DNA from: DATJLY01 sp035532935
Lineage (GTDB): Bacteria > Pseudomonadota > Alphaproteobacteria > ATCC43930 > CGMCC-115725
DNA: 64,000 nucleotides
Direction: 5' to 3'
Assembly: GCA_035532935.1 (NCBI GenBank)
Contig: DATKQE010000010.1
Coordinates: 17,164-81,163 of the forward strand
Position 1 is the first letter of the stretch, and each line of letters starts with the position of its first letter. A program made the translations under genes and the position numbers. Below are positions 49,029 through 57,430 of the stretch, one piece after another. The notes under the pieces are model-generated. The model saw only the letters and a list, made by a program, of their open reading frames with translations. It searched no databases and was not told where the DNA came from.

Positions 49029-49592
49029 TCAGGAAGATTCGAGCTCGGTGTCCCAGTAGAGGAAGTCACGCCAGCTCTGATGCAGGAAATTGGGCGGAAA
49101 AGCGCGGCCGTTCTCGCGCAGGAGATGCGTCGTCGGCTGGGTCGGCAGGTGGCGCGGATAAAGCCCGCTCTCGGACGGAATCCGGTTGCCCTTGAGAAGG
49201 TTGCAGCTCGAGCAGGCGGTAACGACGTTGTGCCACGTCGTGCGGCCGCCGCGCGAGCGCGGCACGACATGGTCGAAAGTCAACTCGTGCGAGGGGAAAG
49301 CACCACCACAATATTGACACACGAAACGGTCGCGCAGGAACACGTTGAACCGCGTGAAGGCCGGCCGGCGGGCGGCAGCGATGAATTCCTTGAGCGAAAT
49401 GACGCTCGGGAGCCGCATCACGAATGACGGGCTGCGCACCACGTGGTCGTATTCCGAGACGATGTTGACGCGGTCGAGGCACACCGCCTTGACCGTCTCC
49501 TGCCACGACCACAGCGACAGCGGGTAATAGCTCAACGGCCGAAAATCGGCGTTGAGAACGAGCGCAGGGCAGCTATCGAGTGCGGCGGACAA
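49029..49592 (-). CDS. HNH endonuclease family protein
   Basis: A 187-residue protein whose C-terminal half is an HNH domain: FVCQYCGGAF, then ELTFDHVVPRSRGGRTTW, then NVVTACSSCNLLKGNR. The DHV, Asn and the two CxxC zinc pairs of the HNH5-like group are intact. The N-terminal part (LNADFRPLSYYPLSLWSWQE) is typical of a chromosomal family found widely in alphaproteobacteria; it is not tied to phage or restriction genes here. The start is TTG 49592, the only start codon after an upstream stop, with GAGG 7 bases before it. Confidence 0.9.
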   Translation of the reverse strand: MSAALDSCPALVLNADFRPLSYYPLSLWSWQETVKAVCLDRVNIVSEYDHVVRSPSFVMRLPSVISLKEFIAAARRPAFTRFNVFLRDRFVCQYCGGAFPSHELTFDHVVPRSRGGRTTWHNVVTACSSCNLLKGNRIPSESGLYPRHLPTQPTTHLLRENGRAFPPNFLHQSWRDFLYWDTELESS

Positions 49593-49693
49593 GCACGGAC
49601 CTCATGATCGCACCGGCATGAACGCATGCTTTTCCCTAGCACGCGACGGCAGCACTGCCAAGGGCTTGTCGCGACACCGTTTTGACGCCGTGG

Positions 49694-50587
49694 TTAACGC
49701 GTCGGTACGGGCTTTTCGCCGCGATAGTCGTAGAAGCCGCGCCCGGCCTTGCGGCCCAGCCAGCCCGCCTCGACGTATTTGACAAGGAGCGGGCAGGGCC
49801 GGTACTTCGAATCGGCGAGCCCTTCGTACAGCACCTGCATGACCGCCAGGCAGGTGTCGAGGCCGATGAAGTCGGCCAGCTCGAGCGGCCCCATCGGATG
49901 ATTGGCGCCGAGCCGCATCGCAACGTCGATCGCCTCGACCGTGCCCACGCCCTCGTGCAGCGTATAGACCGCCTCGTTGATCATCGGCAGCAGGATGCGG
50001 TTGACGATGAAGGCGGGGAAATCCTCGGCCGCGACCGGCGTCTTGCCGAGCTTCACGGCAAGCTCGTGCACCAGCGCGAAGGTGGGTTCGTCGGTGGCGA
50101 TGCCGCGAATCAGCTCGACGAGCTGCATCACCGGCACCGGGTTCATGAAATGCATGCCCATGAAGCGTTCCGGGCGGCCGGTCGCCGCCGCGAGCCGGGT
50201 GATCGAGATCGACGACGTGTTCGAGGCGACGATCGCCGAGGGCTTGAGGTGCGGCATGAGCTGCTTGTAGATCTCGCGCTTGACCGCCTCGCGCTCGGTG
50301 GCGGCCTCGATGACGATGTCGCAGTCGCCGAACCCGTCATAGCCGGTCGCGGTCTTGATGTGGGCGAGGGCCGCGTCCTTGTCCGCCTCCTTGACCTTGC
50401 CGCGCGCCACTTGGCGGCTGAGATTGCGGTCGATCGTCTGGAGCGCACGCTCCAAGGCCTTGGCGTCCACGTCCGCGAGCCGCACCTCATAGCCGGCGAG
50501 CGCCGCGACATGGGCGATGCCGCTGCCCATCTGGCCGGCGCCGACGATGCCGATGGTCCTGATCCCGTCGCTCCGCTCTGCGCTCAT
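49694..50587 (-). CDS. 3-hydroxyacyl-CoA (3-hydroxybutyryl-CoA) dehydrogenase
   Basis: A 297-residue HBDH-type enzyme that oxidises (S)-3-hydroxybutyryl-CoA with NAD. The cofactor loop is IGIVGAGQMGSGIAHVA. SNTSSISIT, the catalytic His in MHFMNPVPVMQLVE, and the C-terminal helical domain with ADFIGLDTCLAVM and GRKAGRGFYDY are all present. AGGAGAG is 7 bases before ATG 50587, which favours this start over a longer frame. It follows etfA by 26 bases, so electrons from acyl-CoA dehydrogenation and the next oxidation step are encoded together. Confidence 0.94.
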   Translation of the reverse strand: MSAERSDGIRTIGIVGAGQMGSGIAHVAALAGYEVRLADVDAKALERALQTIDRNLSRQVARGKVKEADKDAALAHIKTATGYDGFGDCDIVIEAATEREAVKREIYKQLMPHLKPSAIVASNTSSISITRLAAATGRPERFMGMHFMNPVPVMQLVELIRGIATDEPTFALVHELAVKLGKTPVAAEDFPAFIVNRILLPMINEAVYTLHEGVGTVEAIDVAMRLGANHPMGPLELADFIGLDTCLAVMQVLYEGLADSKYRPCPLLVKYVEAGWLGRKAGRGFYDYRGEKPVPTR

Positions 50588-50613
50588 GGCACGCTCTCCT
50601 GTCACACCAGGCG

Positions 50614-51564
50614 TCAGCGCTTTCCCGCGCGTCGGCCCAACTCGGCATCGAGTGCCGGCACGATCTTGAACAGATCGCCCACGAGCCCGTAATCGGCGAT
50701 CTGGAAGATGGGCGCCTCCTCGTCCTTGTTGATGGCGACGATGACCTTGGAGTCCTTCATGCCGGCGAGATGTTGAATTGCGCCCGAAATGCCGACCGCG
50801 ATGTAGAGTTCGGGGGCGACGATCTTGCCGGTCTGGCCGACCTGGTAGTCATTGGGCACGAAGCCGGCATCGACCGCCGCGCGCGAGGCGCCGACGGCGG
50901 CGCCGAGCTTGTCGGCGACGCTCTCGAGCAGCTTGAAATTGTCGCCCGACTGCATGCCGCGCCCGCCTGAGATGATGACGCGCGCGCTGGTCAGCTCCGG
51001 CCGCTCCGAGCGGGCAAGCTCGGCGCCGGCGAACCGCGCGAGCCCGGTCGCGCCGGGCGCGGCGACGGTTTCGATCGCGGCGCTGCCGCCGCTCGCGGCG
51101 GCGGCGGGAAAGGCGGTGCCGCGCACCGTGATCGCCTTGATCCTGTCGCGCGACTGCACCGTCGCGAGCGCGTTGCCGGCATAGATCGGCCGCACGAAGG
51201 TGTCGGGCGCGATCACCGCCGAAATGTCCGAGATCTGCGCCACATCGAGCAGCGCGGCGATGCGCGGCATCAGGTTCTTGCCGAACGTGGTCGAGGGCGC
51301 GAGCAAGTGGCTGTAGCCCGCGGCGAGCGGCACGATGAGCGCGGCCAGATCCTCGGCGACGGGGTGGGCATAGGCGTCGTCCTCGGCGACGAGCACCTTG
51401 GCGACGCCCGCAACCTGCGCGCCCGCAGCGGCCGCATCGCGGCAATTCCGGCCGGCGACGAGAAGATGAATCTCGCCGCCGATGGCGGCGGCGGCGCTGA
51501 CCGCAACGAGGGTGGCGCCCTTGAGCGCCTGGTTGTCGTGCTCGGCGATGACCAGGATCGGCAT
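50614..51564 (-). CDS. etfA: Electron transfer flavoprotein subunit alpha
   Basis: A 316-residue ETF alpha subunit. The N-terminal domain begins MPILVIAEHDNQALKGATL. The C-terminal FAD domain shows SARVIISGGRGMQSGDNF, LGAAVGASRAAVDAGF, YQVGQTGKIVAPELYIAVG and GISGAIQHLAGMKDS. With EtfB it carries electrons from acyl-CoA dehydrogenases to ETF-quinone oxidoreductase. Its ATG shares one base with the etfB stop (TGATG), so translation is coupled. Confidence 0.95.
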   Translation of the reverse strand: MPILVIAEHDNQALKGATLVAVSAAAAIGGEIHLLVAGRNCRDAAAAGAQVAGVAKVLVAEDDAYAHPVAEDLAALIVPLAAGYSHLLAPSTTFGKNLMPRIAALLDVAQISDISAVIAPDTFVRPIYAGNALATVQSRDRIKAITVRGTAFPAAAASGGSAAIETVAAPGATGLARFAGAELARSERPELTSARVIISGGRGMQSGDNFKLLESVADKLGAAVGASRAAVDAGFVPNDYQVGQTGKIVAPELYIAVGISGAIQHLAGMKDSKVIVAINKDEEAPIFQIADYGLVGDLFKIVPALDAELGRRAGKR

Positions 51565-52313
51565 CAGATGACGCGTGCCTCGTTCATGAGCTTGTCGACC
51601 AGTTCCTCGACCGATCCGACCTTGCCGCCGCCCTGGCGCCGCGGCGGCTCCTCCACCTTGAGCGTGACGAGACGCGGTGTCACGTCGACGCCGAGCGCCT
51701 CGGGGGCGACCTGCTCGATCGGCTTCTTCTTTGCTTTCATGATGTTGGGCAGCGAGGCATAGCGCGGTTCGTTGAGGCGCAGATCGGTGGTGACGACGGC
51801 GGGAAGCTTGATCTCCTCGGTCTCGAGCCCGCCATCGACCTCGCGCGTCACCCGTGCGCCGGCGTCGCCGATCTCGAGCTTCGAGGCGAAGGTCGCCTGC
51901 GGCCAGCCGAGCAACGCAGCCAGCATCTGGCCGGTCTGATTGCAGTCGTCGTCGATGGCCTGCTTGCCGAGGATGACAAGGCGCGGCGCCTCCTTGTCGA
52001 CGATCGCCTTCAGCAGCTTCGCCACCGCGAGCGGCTGCAGCTCGGCATCGGTGAGCACGTGCACGCCGCGGTCGGCGCCCATCGCCAAGGCGGTGCGGAT
52101 GGTCTCCTGGCACGGCGCCGGACCGAGCGAGACGGCGATGATGTCGCTCGCGATGCCGGCCTCCTTGAGGCGGACCGCCGCTTCGACCGCGATCTCGTCG
52201 AACGGGTTCATCGACATCTTGACGTTGGCGGTCTCGACCCCGGTCTTGTCGGACTTGACCCGGATCTTGACGTTGAAATCGACCACCCGCTTGACGGCAA
52301 CGAGCACTTTCAT
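51564..52313 (-). CDS. etfB: Electron transfer flavoprotein subunit beta
   Basis: A 249-residue ETF beta subunit, which holds AMP structurally and docks dehydrogenases. It shows MKVLVAVKRVVDFNVKI, SMNPFDEIAVEAAVRLKE, HVLTDAELQPLAVAKLL and LGKQAIDDDCNQTGQMLAAL. GAAGG lies before ATG 52313. A 24-bp perfect palindrome is centred about 53 bases upstream of the start and is probably the operator for etfB-etfA-hbd. Confidence 0.95.
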   Translation of the reverse strand: MKVLVAVKRVVDFNVKIRVKSDKTGVETANVKMSMNPFDEIAVEAAVRLKEAGIASDIIAVSLGPAPCQETIRTALAMGADRGVHVLTDAELQPLAVAKLLKAIVDKEAPRLVILGKQAIDDDCNQTGQMLAALLGWPQATFASKLEIGDAGARVTREVDGGLETEEIKLPAVVTTDLRLNEPRYASLPNIMKAKKKPIEQVAPEALGVDVTPRLVTLKVEEPPRRQGGGKVGSVEELVDKLMNEARVI

Positions 52314-52354
52314 GGTCGGCCTTCACCCCGGCACGCCCTGGTGCGGCGCGGGAG

Positions 52355-52378
52355 CGGATTGTGCACGTGCACAATCCG
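52355..52378. promoter_or_regulatory. Perfect 24-bp palindrome upstream of etfBA-hbd, candidate operator
   Basis: The half-site CGGATTGTGCAC (52355-52366) is followed at once by its exact reverse complement (52367-52378). On the minus strand a TTGCCT box lies just upstream at 52384-52379, and the sequence ACAATC inside the palindrome has a -10 position 17 bases later, so a bound dimer would block RNA polymerase. The site is between the adenosyltransferase stop and the etfB start. No T-run follows, so it is not an intrinsic terminator. Confidence 0.6.
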
Positions 52379-52395
52379 AAGGCAAGCACTTCATT

Positions 52396-52962
52396 TCACG
52401 AGCGAAATGCGCCCGGTCGCCACAGCACGTCACGGCCGCCGCGGTCGTTGACGTGCCGGCTCAGCACGAAGAGATGGTCGCTGAGCCGGTTGAGATATCT
52501 GAGCGCCTCGGGATTGACCGGCTCGGCGGCGGCGAGGGCGGCGGTAAGCCGCTCGGCCCGGCGCACGACCGTCCGCGCCAGGTGGAGATGGGCCGCGGCC
52601 GGGCTGCCACCCGGCAGCACGAAGGATTCGAGCGGCGGCAGCTCGGCATTGAGCGCGTCGATCTCGCGCTCGAGGCGGTCAACCTGGTCGGCTGCGATGC
52701 GCAGCGCGCCCTCGGTGCGGCGCCCGGTCTCGGGATTGCACAGATCGGCGCCGAGATCGAAGAGATCGTTCTGGATGCGGGCGAGCATGGCGTCGTCCTC
52801 GCCCGCGGTGTGGAGCCGCGCCAAGCCGATGGCGGCGTTCGCCTCGTCGACCGTGCCGAACGCGGCGACGCGCAGCGATGGCTTTGCCACGCGGCTGCCG
52901 TCGCCGAGGGAGGTTTCGCCGGCATCGCCGCCGCGGGTGTAGATGCGCGTGAGCCGCACCAT
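52396..52962 (-). CDS. PduO-type cob(I)alamin adenosyltransferase
   Basis: A 188-residue trimeric adenosyltransferase that makes adenosylcobalamin from cob(I)alamin and ATP. The ATP site is IYTRGGDAGETSLGDGSRV, the fold core is FGTVDEANAAIGLAR and NDLFDLGADLCNP, and RYLNRLSDHLFVLSR carries the conserved Arg/Asp contacts. Its product serves the B12-dependent ribonucleotide reductase at 33210 and any mutase elsewhere. Its ATG shares one base with the stop of the HIG1-like gene (TGATG). The etf genes follow downstream after a palindrome. Confidence 0.93.
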   Translation of the reverse strand: MVRLTRIYTRGGDAGETSLGDGSRVAKPSLRVAAFGTVDEANAAIGLARLHTAGEDDAMLARIQNDLFDLGADLCNPETGRRTEGALRIAADQVDRLEREIDALNAELPPLESFVLPGGSPAAAHLHLARTVVRRAERLTAALAAAEPVNPEALRYLNRLSDHLFVLSRHVNDRGGRDVLWRPGAFRS

Positions 52963-53156
52963 CAATGGTGCCGATAAAGCAGCATGAACATCGCGAAGAG
53001 CAGGATCGCCACGCCCTGCAGGATGACGCGCATCTGCATCAGCTTGTTCGACCGCCGCGGGTTGCCGCCGCGCGCCATCGAGATGATGCCGAGCCCAAGC
53101 GTTCCCAGCGCCGCCAGCATGGCGATCACGACCAGGACGGGAAGGACGAATTCCAT
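52962..53156 (-). CDS. HIG1-like twin transmembrane protein
   Basis: A 64-residue protein with two membrane helices (VLPVLVVIAMLAALGTLGLG and VILQGVAILLFAMFMLLYR) joined by RGGNPRRSNKLMQMR. The loop with N-K-L-M-x-x-R is the mark of HIG1/RCF1-type proteins, some of which attach to cytochrome oxidase. The gene very often precedes the cobalamin adenosyltransferase and etf genes in alphaproteobacteria. It overlaps the adenosyltransferase start by one base. Confidence 0.88.
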   Translation of the reverse strand: MEFVLPVLVVIAMLAALGTLGLGIISMARGGNPRRSNKLMQMRVILQGVAILLFAMFMLLYRHH

Positions 53157-53213
53157 CGATCCCTTATAGCGCGCGCCGATCCCGATGCAAAAGGGGCGAA
53201 TCGACGCCGTGGC

Positions 53214-53610
53214 TCATTCCGAATGCTGCGGCGTGCGGTCGTTCTTCCATCCGACGATCAGCGCCGGCAATGCGGTCAGCGCCAGCCCTGCTGCCATGCG
53301 GTGGCCCATTGCCCCGCGGAATCGATAGGTCTCCCAGTCACTCAGGAGAGTCTTGGCGGTCCACCTTGCGAGGGCGTTGTTGACGGGATTATTCGATGCG
53401 AAAAACATCCCGATCATTCCGGCATAACAGGCGACCGCCAGGGCTGTCAGCCACGCGGCCCGTCGGTCGTGCAGCCGGTAGATCAGAAGGACCGGGCAGC
53501 TCGAATTTGCTTTTTGTTCCTAGCACATGAGCCGATGGCAGCAGCGCCGCGATGATCGCGAAAATCAGGTTTATCCAACGCGCGACTTACATGCAGCTCC
53601 CGGCCTCTCG
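53214..53610 (-). pseudogene. Broken DUF1772-like membrane protein gene
   Basis: Two frames on the minus strand hold adjoining parts of one family. The upstream part (about 53600-53510) encodes INLIFAIIAALLPSAHVLG and then KSKFELPGP, like the first helix and PxxAHxxELPxK region of DUF1772. The downstream part (53519-53214, no start codon until an internal ATG at 53417) encodes FFASNNPVNNALARWTA, SDWETYRFRG and a last helix, like the C-terminal half. The middle of a normal protein of about 150 residues is missing and the frame changes. It looks like a deleted, frameshifted remnant. The 53611-53822 stretch shows no gene. Confidence 0.55.
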
Positions 53611-53822
53611 TAACGCTCACGCGTAACGAAACGCGACCGACGGCGCGTCGTTCTCAGGCACCAATGAGAATGCGCTCGTCAGGCGCGACTTGCCCGGCCG
53701 AGGGCCGATCCGAAGCTTATGCCAAGCGAGGCACGAACCGCCCCGCGCCGGTCTATTGACGGGCGCGACGGCGGGGGCGAGGATCGTTTTCAACCCGCGA
53801 CGCAAGACCCAAGGAGCCCGCC

Positions 53823-54698
53823 ATGGAAGCCAAACTCGACCGCAGCGGCGAGGATTTCGGCAATATTCTCAAGCTCGAGCATGTCAACGTCACCATTCCC
53901 GACCAGCAGCTCGCCACGCTCTTCTACGTCGCCGGGCTCGGCCTTACGCGCGATCCCTACATCATGGTCACCACCAACAACATGTGGATCAATGTCGGGC
54001 GCAGCCAGTTCCACCTCCCGACCGCCACCAAGCCGCAGGCGGTGCGCGGCTGCACCGCCATCGTGGTGCCGGAGCGCGAGGCGCTGATGGAGCGGTTGGA
54101 GCGCGTGAAGAAGCCGCTCGACGGCACCAGCTTCGAGTACCGCGAGGGCAATTCCTGCGTCGAGACCCGCTCGCCCTGGGGCGACCGCGTGCGCTGCCAT
54201 TTCCCCGACCCGGCGCGGTTCGGGCGCATCCGGCTCGGCATGCCCTATGTCGAGTTCGATGTGCCGCAGGGGACGGCGGACGGCATCGCGCGCTTCTATC
54301 GCGAGATCATGGAGGCTCCGGCCGCGGTCGAGGACGACGGCGCCGGCCGCTTCGCCCGCGTCGCCGCCGGGGCGGGACAAGATCTGCTCTTCCGCGAAAC
54401 CGACCGGCCGATCCCGGCCTATGATGGCCATCATATGCAGATCTACATCAACGACTTCTCCGGTCCCTACAAGAAGCTCGGCGCGCTCGACCTCATCAGC
54501 ATGGAGAACGGCGAGCACGAATACCGCTTCATCGACATCGTCGATCTCGACACGCGCAAGGTGCTGTTCCAGGTCGAGCACGAGGTGCGCAGCCACCGCC
54601 ATCCGCTCTATGGCCGGCCGCTCGTCAACCGCAATCCGGCCCAGACCAACATGAACTACATGCCGGGCCACGACGCGCTGGAGTGGTTCATCGCCTGA
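53823..54698 (+). CDS. VOC-family (glyoxalase/dioxygenase fold) protein
   Basis: A 291-residue protein with two vicinal-oxygen-chelate modules. The first has LKLEHVNVTIPDQQLATLF and WINVGRSQFHLPT. The second has GMPYVEFDVPQGTADGIARF and DGHHMQIYINDFSGPY. His residues in LEHVNV, QFHLPT and HHMQIY, with Glu residues such as FRETD, could form a metal site. Fosfomycin resistance, glyoxalase and extradiol dioxygenase are other members; the reaction here is unknown. AAGGAG precedes ATG 53823. A weak promoter (TTGACG at 53756) lies upstream. Confidence 0.85.
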   Translation: MEAKLDRSGEDFGNILKLEHVNVTIPDQQLATLFYVAGLGLTRDPYIMVTTNNMWINVGRSQFHLPTATKPQAVRGCTAIVVPEREALMERLERVKKPLDGTSFEYREGNSCVETRSPWGDRVRCHFPDPARFGRIRLGMPYVEFDVPQGTADGIARFYREIMEAPAAVEDDGAGRFARVAAGAGQDLLFRETDRPIPAYDGHHMQIYINDFSGPYKKLGALDLISMENGEHEYRFIDIVDLDTRKVLFQVEHEVRSHRHPLYGRPLVNRNPAQTNMNYMPGHDALEWFIA

Positions 54699-54713
54699 CG
54701 CGGGACTGCGGAG

Positions 54714-56120
54714 CTAGCCGCCCGGACGGGCGCTGTCGAACAGGGCGGCGACATCGGTCGCCGGCAGCGCGCAGCGGGCGCGCAGGCCCCCTTGCGGCGA
54801 CGTGTCGAGCGTCAGGCTGCCGCCCTGGCTCAGCATGATGTCGCGCGCGATGGTCAGGCCGAGTCCGCTGCCGCCGGTCGAGACGTTGCGCGAATTATCC
54901 AGGCGGAAGAATGGCTGGAACACGGCCTCGCGCATTGCCTCGGGGATGCCCGGTCCGTCGTCGTCGACCATGATGTCGATGGTGCGGCCCGCCAGCACCG
55001 TCACCCAGACGTGGCTGCCGTGGCGGGCGGCATTGGTGATGAGATTGGTGACGCAGCGCCGCAGCGCGTCGGGCCGCACCGCGATCTCGAGCGTGTCCGG
55101 CCCGGCGAGCGCAATCTCGATGCCGGCGCGCCGCGCCGACGCGACCGCGTCGCCGAGCAGCTTCATCAGATCGGTGATCTGCGCCGGTTCATCGCCCTCG
55201 CCGCGGGCGAAGCTGAGATAGGCCTCGACCATCTTCAGCATCTCGGCCACGTCTGCCTTGAGGCCGCGCACGTCCTCGCTGTTGCCCATCAGCTCGAGCT
55301 CGAGCCGCATGCGGGTAAGCGGCGTGCGCAGATCGTGCGAAATCCCGGCCAGCATCTCGGTGCGCTGCGCGATCTGGCGCTGGATGCGCTGGCGCATGCT
55401 GAGAAACGCCGCCGCCGCCTGGCGCACCTCGGTCGCGCCCTGCGGGCGGAAGGACGGTACGTCGAGGCCGCGGCCGAACGCCTCGGCGGTGATGGCGAGG
55501 CGGCGCAGCGAGCGCACCTGGTTGCGCAGGAACAGCATGGCAATGGCGAGCGTGACCAGCGCCGTGCCGACCATCCAGCTCAGCACCACGAAGACCAGTG
55601 AGGTATAGAGCCGATCGCGCGGCACGGCGATCTGCAGCACGTCGCTGCCGTCGGCGACGCGGACGATGAAATGGCGCGGCCATTCGTGATCGTCGATGGA
55701 AAAGGTGCCGAGGTTGCGATTGGTCAGCGCCGCCGCGAGAAAGCGCGCGACGCGGTCGCCCGGATCGACGCCGCCGGTGGGCGGCTTGGTGCCCGGCGGC
55801 AGCAGCCTCGTGGTGAAGCCGGTGGCGCTGTCGACGAGGGCGAAGAAGTGCGGCTCATCGGCGGCCGTGAAATAATGCCGGCCCTCGATGATGACGACGA
55901 TGTCGCTCGCGGCGGCGGCGGCAAGCCGGCGCATGACGGTGATCCAGAACCGGTCGTAGAACACCCAGGTGCCGACGATCTGGCTCAGGATCAGCGGCGC
56001 CGCCAGCAGCAGCACCGAACGGCCGAACAACCCGCGCGGCAGCAGCGCCTTGAGGCGCGTGGCGAAGCGCCGCGGCGATGCCAGACCGCTGCGCGCGGGA
56101 GCATCGATCGCGGCGGTCAT
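54714..56120 (-). CDS. Sensor histidine kinase, EnvZ-like, without adjacent response regulator
   Basis: A 468-residue membrane kinase. Helix one (SVLLLAAPLILSQIVGTWVF) and helix two (VVLSWMVGTALVTLAIAMLF) enclose a periplasmic sensor of about 140 residues. HAMP follows, then the H-box LAGISHDLRTPLTRMR, N-box NLITNAARHG, G1 VDDDGPGIPE and G2 GSGLGLTIARDI. The length and HAMP/H-box pattern resemble EnvZ-type kinases. I chose ATG 56120 because it overlaps the stop of the upstream GT87-like gene by four bases (ATGA); an ATG at 56147 would add nine residues. The usual ompR-type partner gene is missing. Confidence 0.9.
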   Translation of the reverse strand: MTAAIDAPARSGLASPRRFATRLKALLPRGLFGRSVLLLAAPLILSQIVGTWVFYDRFWITVMRRLAAAAASDIVVIIEGRHYFTAADEPHFFALVDSATGFTTRLLPPGTKPPTGGVDPGDRVARFLAAALTNRNLGTFSIDDHEWPRHFIVRVADGSDVLQIAVPRDRLYTSLVFVVLSWMVGTALVTLAIAMLFLRNQVRSLRRLAITAEAFGRGLDVPSFRPQGATEVRQAAAAFLSMRQRIQRQIAQRTEMLAGISHDLRTPLTRMRLELELMGNSEDVRGLKADVAEMLKMVEAYLSFARGEGDEPAQITDLMKLLGDAVASARRAGIEIALAGPDTLEIAVRPDALRRCVTNLITNAARHGSHVWVTVLAGRTIDIMVDDDGPGIPEAMREAVFQPFFRLDNSRNVSTGGSGLGLTIARDIMLSQGGSLTLDTSPQGGLRARCALPATDVAALFDSARPGG

Positions 56121-57319
56121 CGCGGGTCTCGGCGGTGCCGTCGGCATGGGGCGAGACTACGATGAAACGCGGCCGTGACGCTACCGGGCGGCGCGCTCCA
56201 CCCCGTCGCCGCGCGCGCCGCAAGCACGGCGAAGAACGGGATGAACCACAAATAATAATTGTGATGCATGTCCGGTCCGACCGCGAAGACCAGGAGAATC
56301 GCCGCCACCGCGGCGGCAATGCGCCCATCCGGTCCTGGCGCGCGCCACCACACCCAGGCATAAAGCGCCAGCAGCGCCACCGTCGCGACCGCGCGTGCCG
56401 CTACCGGGGCGGTGGCGGGAAGACCGAGCAGCCAGCTGGTATCGTCGATCGGCCGGACGGTGTTGAAGAACAGAATGTTGTCGGCAAGGGCGCGCGGCGC
56501 CGCAACGACGAAGGGCAGGATCGGGGCGAGGCCGGCGATCACACCTACGAGATAGCGCCGCCGGACGCCCGGCGGGGGCAGAAGGCACGGCAGCACGGCG
56601 AGGCCCGGCATGAGCTTCGCCGCGATGGACAGCCCGACCAGCGCACCCGCCCATCCCGGCCGCCGTTCGATCAGCAGCAGCGCCAGCAGCAGCGGCAGGA
56701 CGGCGCCAAGGTCGTTCACCCCGCGGGCGAGGAGTTGGAACGCCGGGAACGGCAGGCTGAGATAGATGAGCGCCGCCGCAAGTCCGGCCGCCGCCCCGCC
56801 CGCCCGCGCGGCGAGCGCGCGGAGCGTGGCCGCGGTCGCGCCCTGGAGCGCGAGATTGGTAAGGACCGCGCCGCGGATGCCGAAGGCAAGACCGAGCGGG
56901 GCATAGACCAGCATCATGACCGGCAGGTATTTATAGCCGTGGAACGCGGTCCCCGCGCCGGCGATGCCGCCGGCGAGCGGATCGATGGCCAGCGCATAGG
57001 GATTGCCGCCGTGGACCAACGCGAGGATGGCGGCTTGGGTCGTCGTCGCGATGTCGAGCACCTTGGGCTTGATCGTGCGGACGATGGCGAAGGCGATCTG
57101 CGCCGCGCCGAACACGGCAATGGCCCAGCCCAGCGCGCGCTGCCCTGCAAGGGTTGGCGCCGTGCGTACCGCGTGCCCGGCGGCGCATAGCAGCGGGACG
57201 GCGGCCAGCAGCACAACGACGCCGGCGAGCGTCAGAAACCCATGGCCGCGGGGCACCTTCTGGAGTGCGAACACGGCCAGCGAGAAGACGATCTCCGCGG
57301 CAATGATGCGTTTCATCAT
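56117..57319 (-). CDS. GT87/DUF2029-like polyprenol-sugar mannosyltransferase-type membrane protein
   Basis: A 400-residue multi-spanning protein with about ten helices. The segments ATTTQAAILALVHGGNPYA, FHGYKYLPVMMLVYAPLG and SIAAKLMPGLAVLPCLL fit the GT-C fold of family 87, where an acidic residue in the first loop acts in sugar transfer from a polyprenyl phosphate. Here the acid would be the Asp in KPKVLDIATTT. Acceptor and sugar are unknown. It starts at MMKRI (57319) and is translationally coupled to the kinase downstream. Confidence 0.75.
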   Translation of the reverse strand: MMKRIIAAEIVFSLAVFALQKVPRGHGFLTLAGVVVLLAAVPLLCAAGHAVRTAPTLAGQRALGWAIAVFGAAQIAFAIVRTIKPKVLDIATTTQAAILALVHGGNPYALAIDPLAGGIAGAGTAFHGYKYLPVMMLVYAPLGLAFGIRGAVLTNLALQGATAATLRALAARAGGAAAGLAAALIYLSLPFPAFQLLARGVNDLGAVLPLLLALLLIERRPGWAGALVGLSIAAKLMPGLAVLPCLLPPPGVRRRYLVGVIAGLAPILPFVVAAPRALADNILFFNTVRPIDDTSWLLGLPATAPVAARAVATVALLALYAWVWWRAPGPDGRIAAAVAAILLVFAVGPDMHHNYYLWFIPFFAVLAARAATGWSAPPGSVTAAFHRSLAPCRRHRRDPR

Positions 57320-57430
57320 GGCGCCATGGTAGCGGAGACCGAGGCGCCGCGCCGCTTCATCCCGGGCGCGCTTGACGCTCCCGGCGCGCGCGATTAGACC
57401 CTGGCCGGTCTCGGCACGCCCGGCGGCGCA

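Noticed and set aside
53617..53805. 62-residue minus-strand ORF upstream of the VOC gene
   Set aside because: No ribosome-binding site, no recognisable features and no neighbours that suggest a role.
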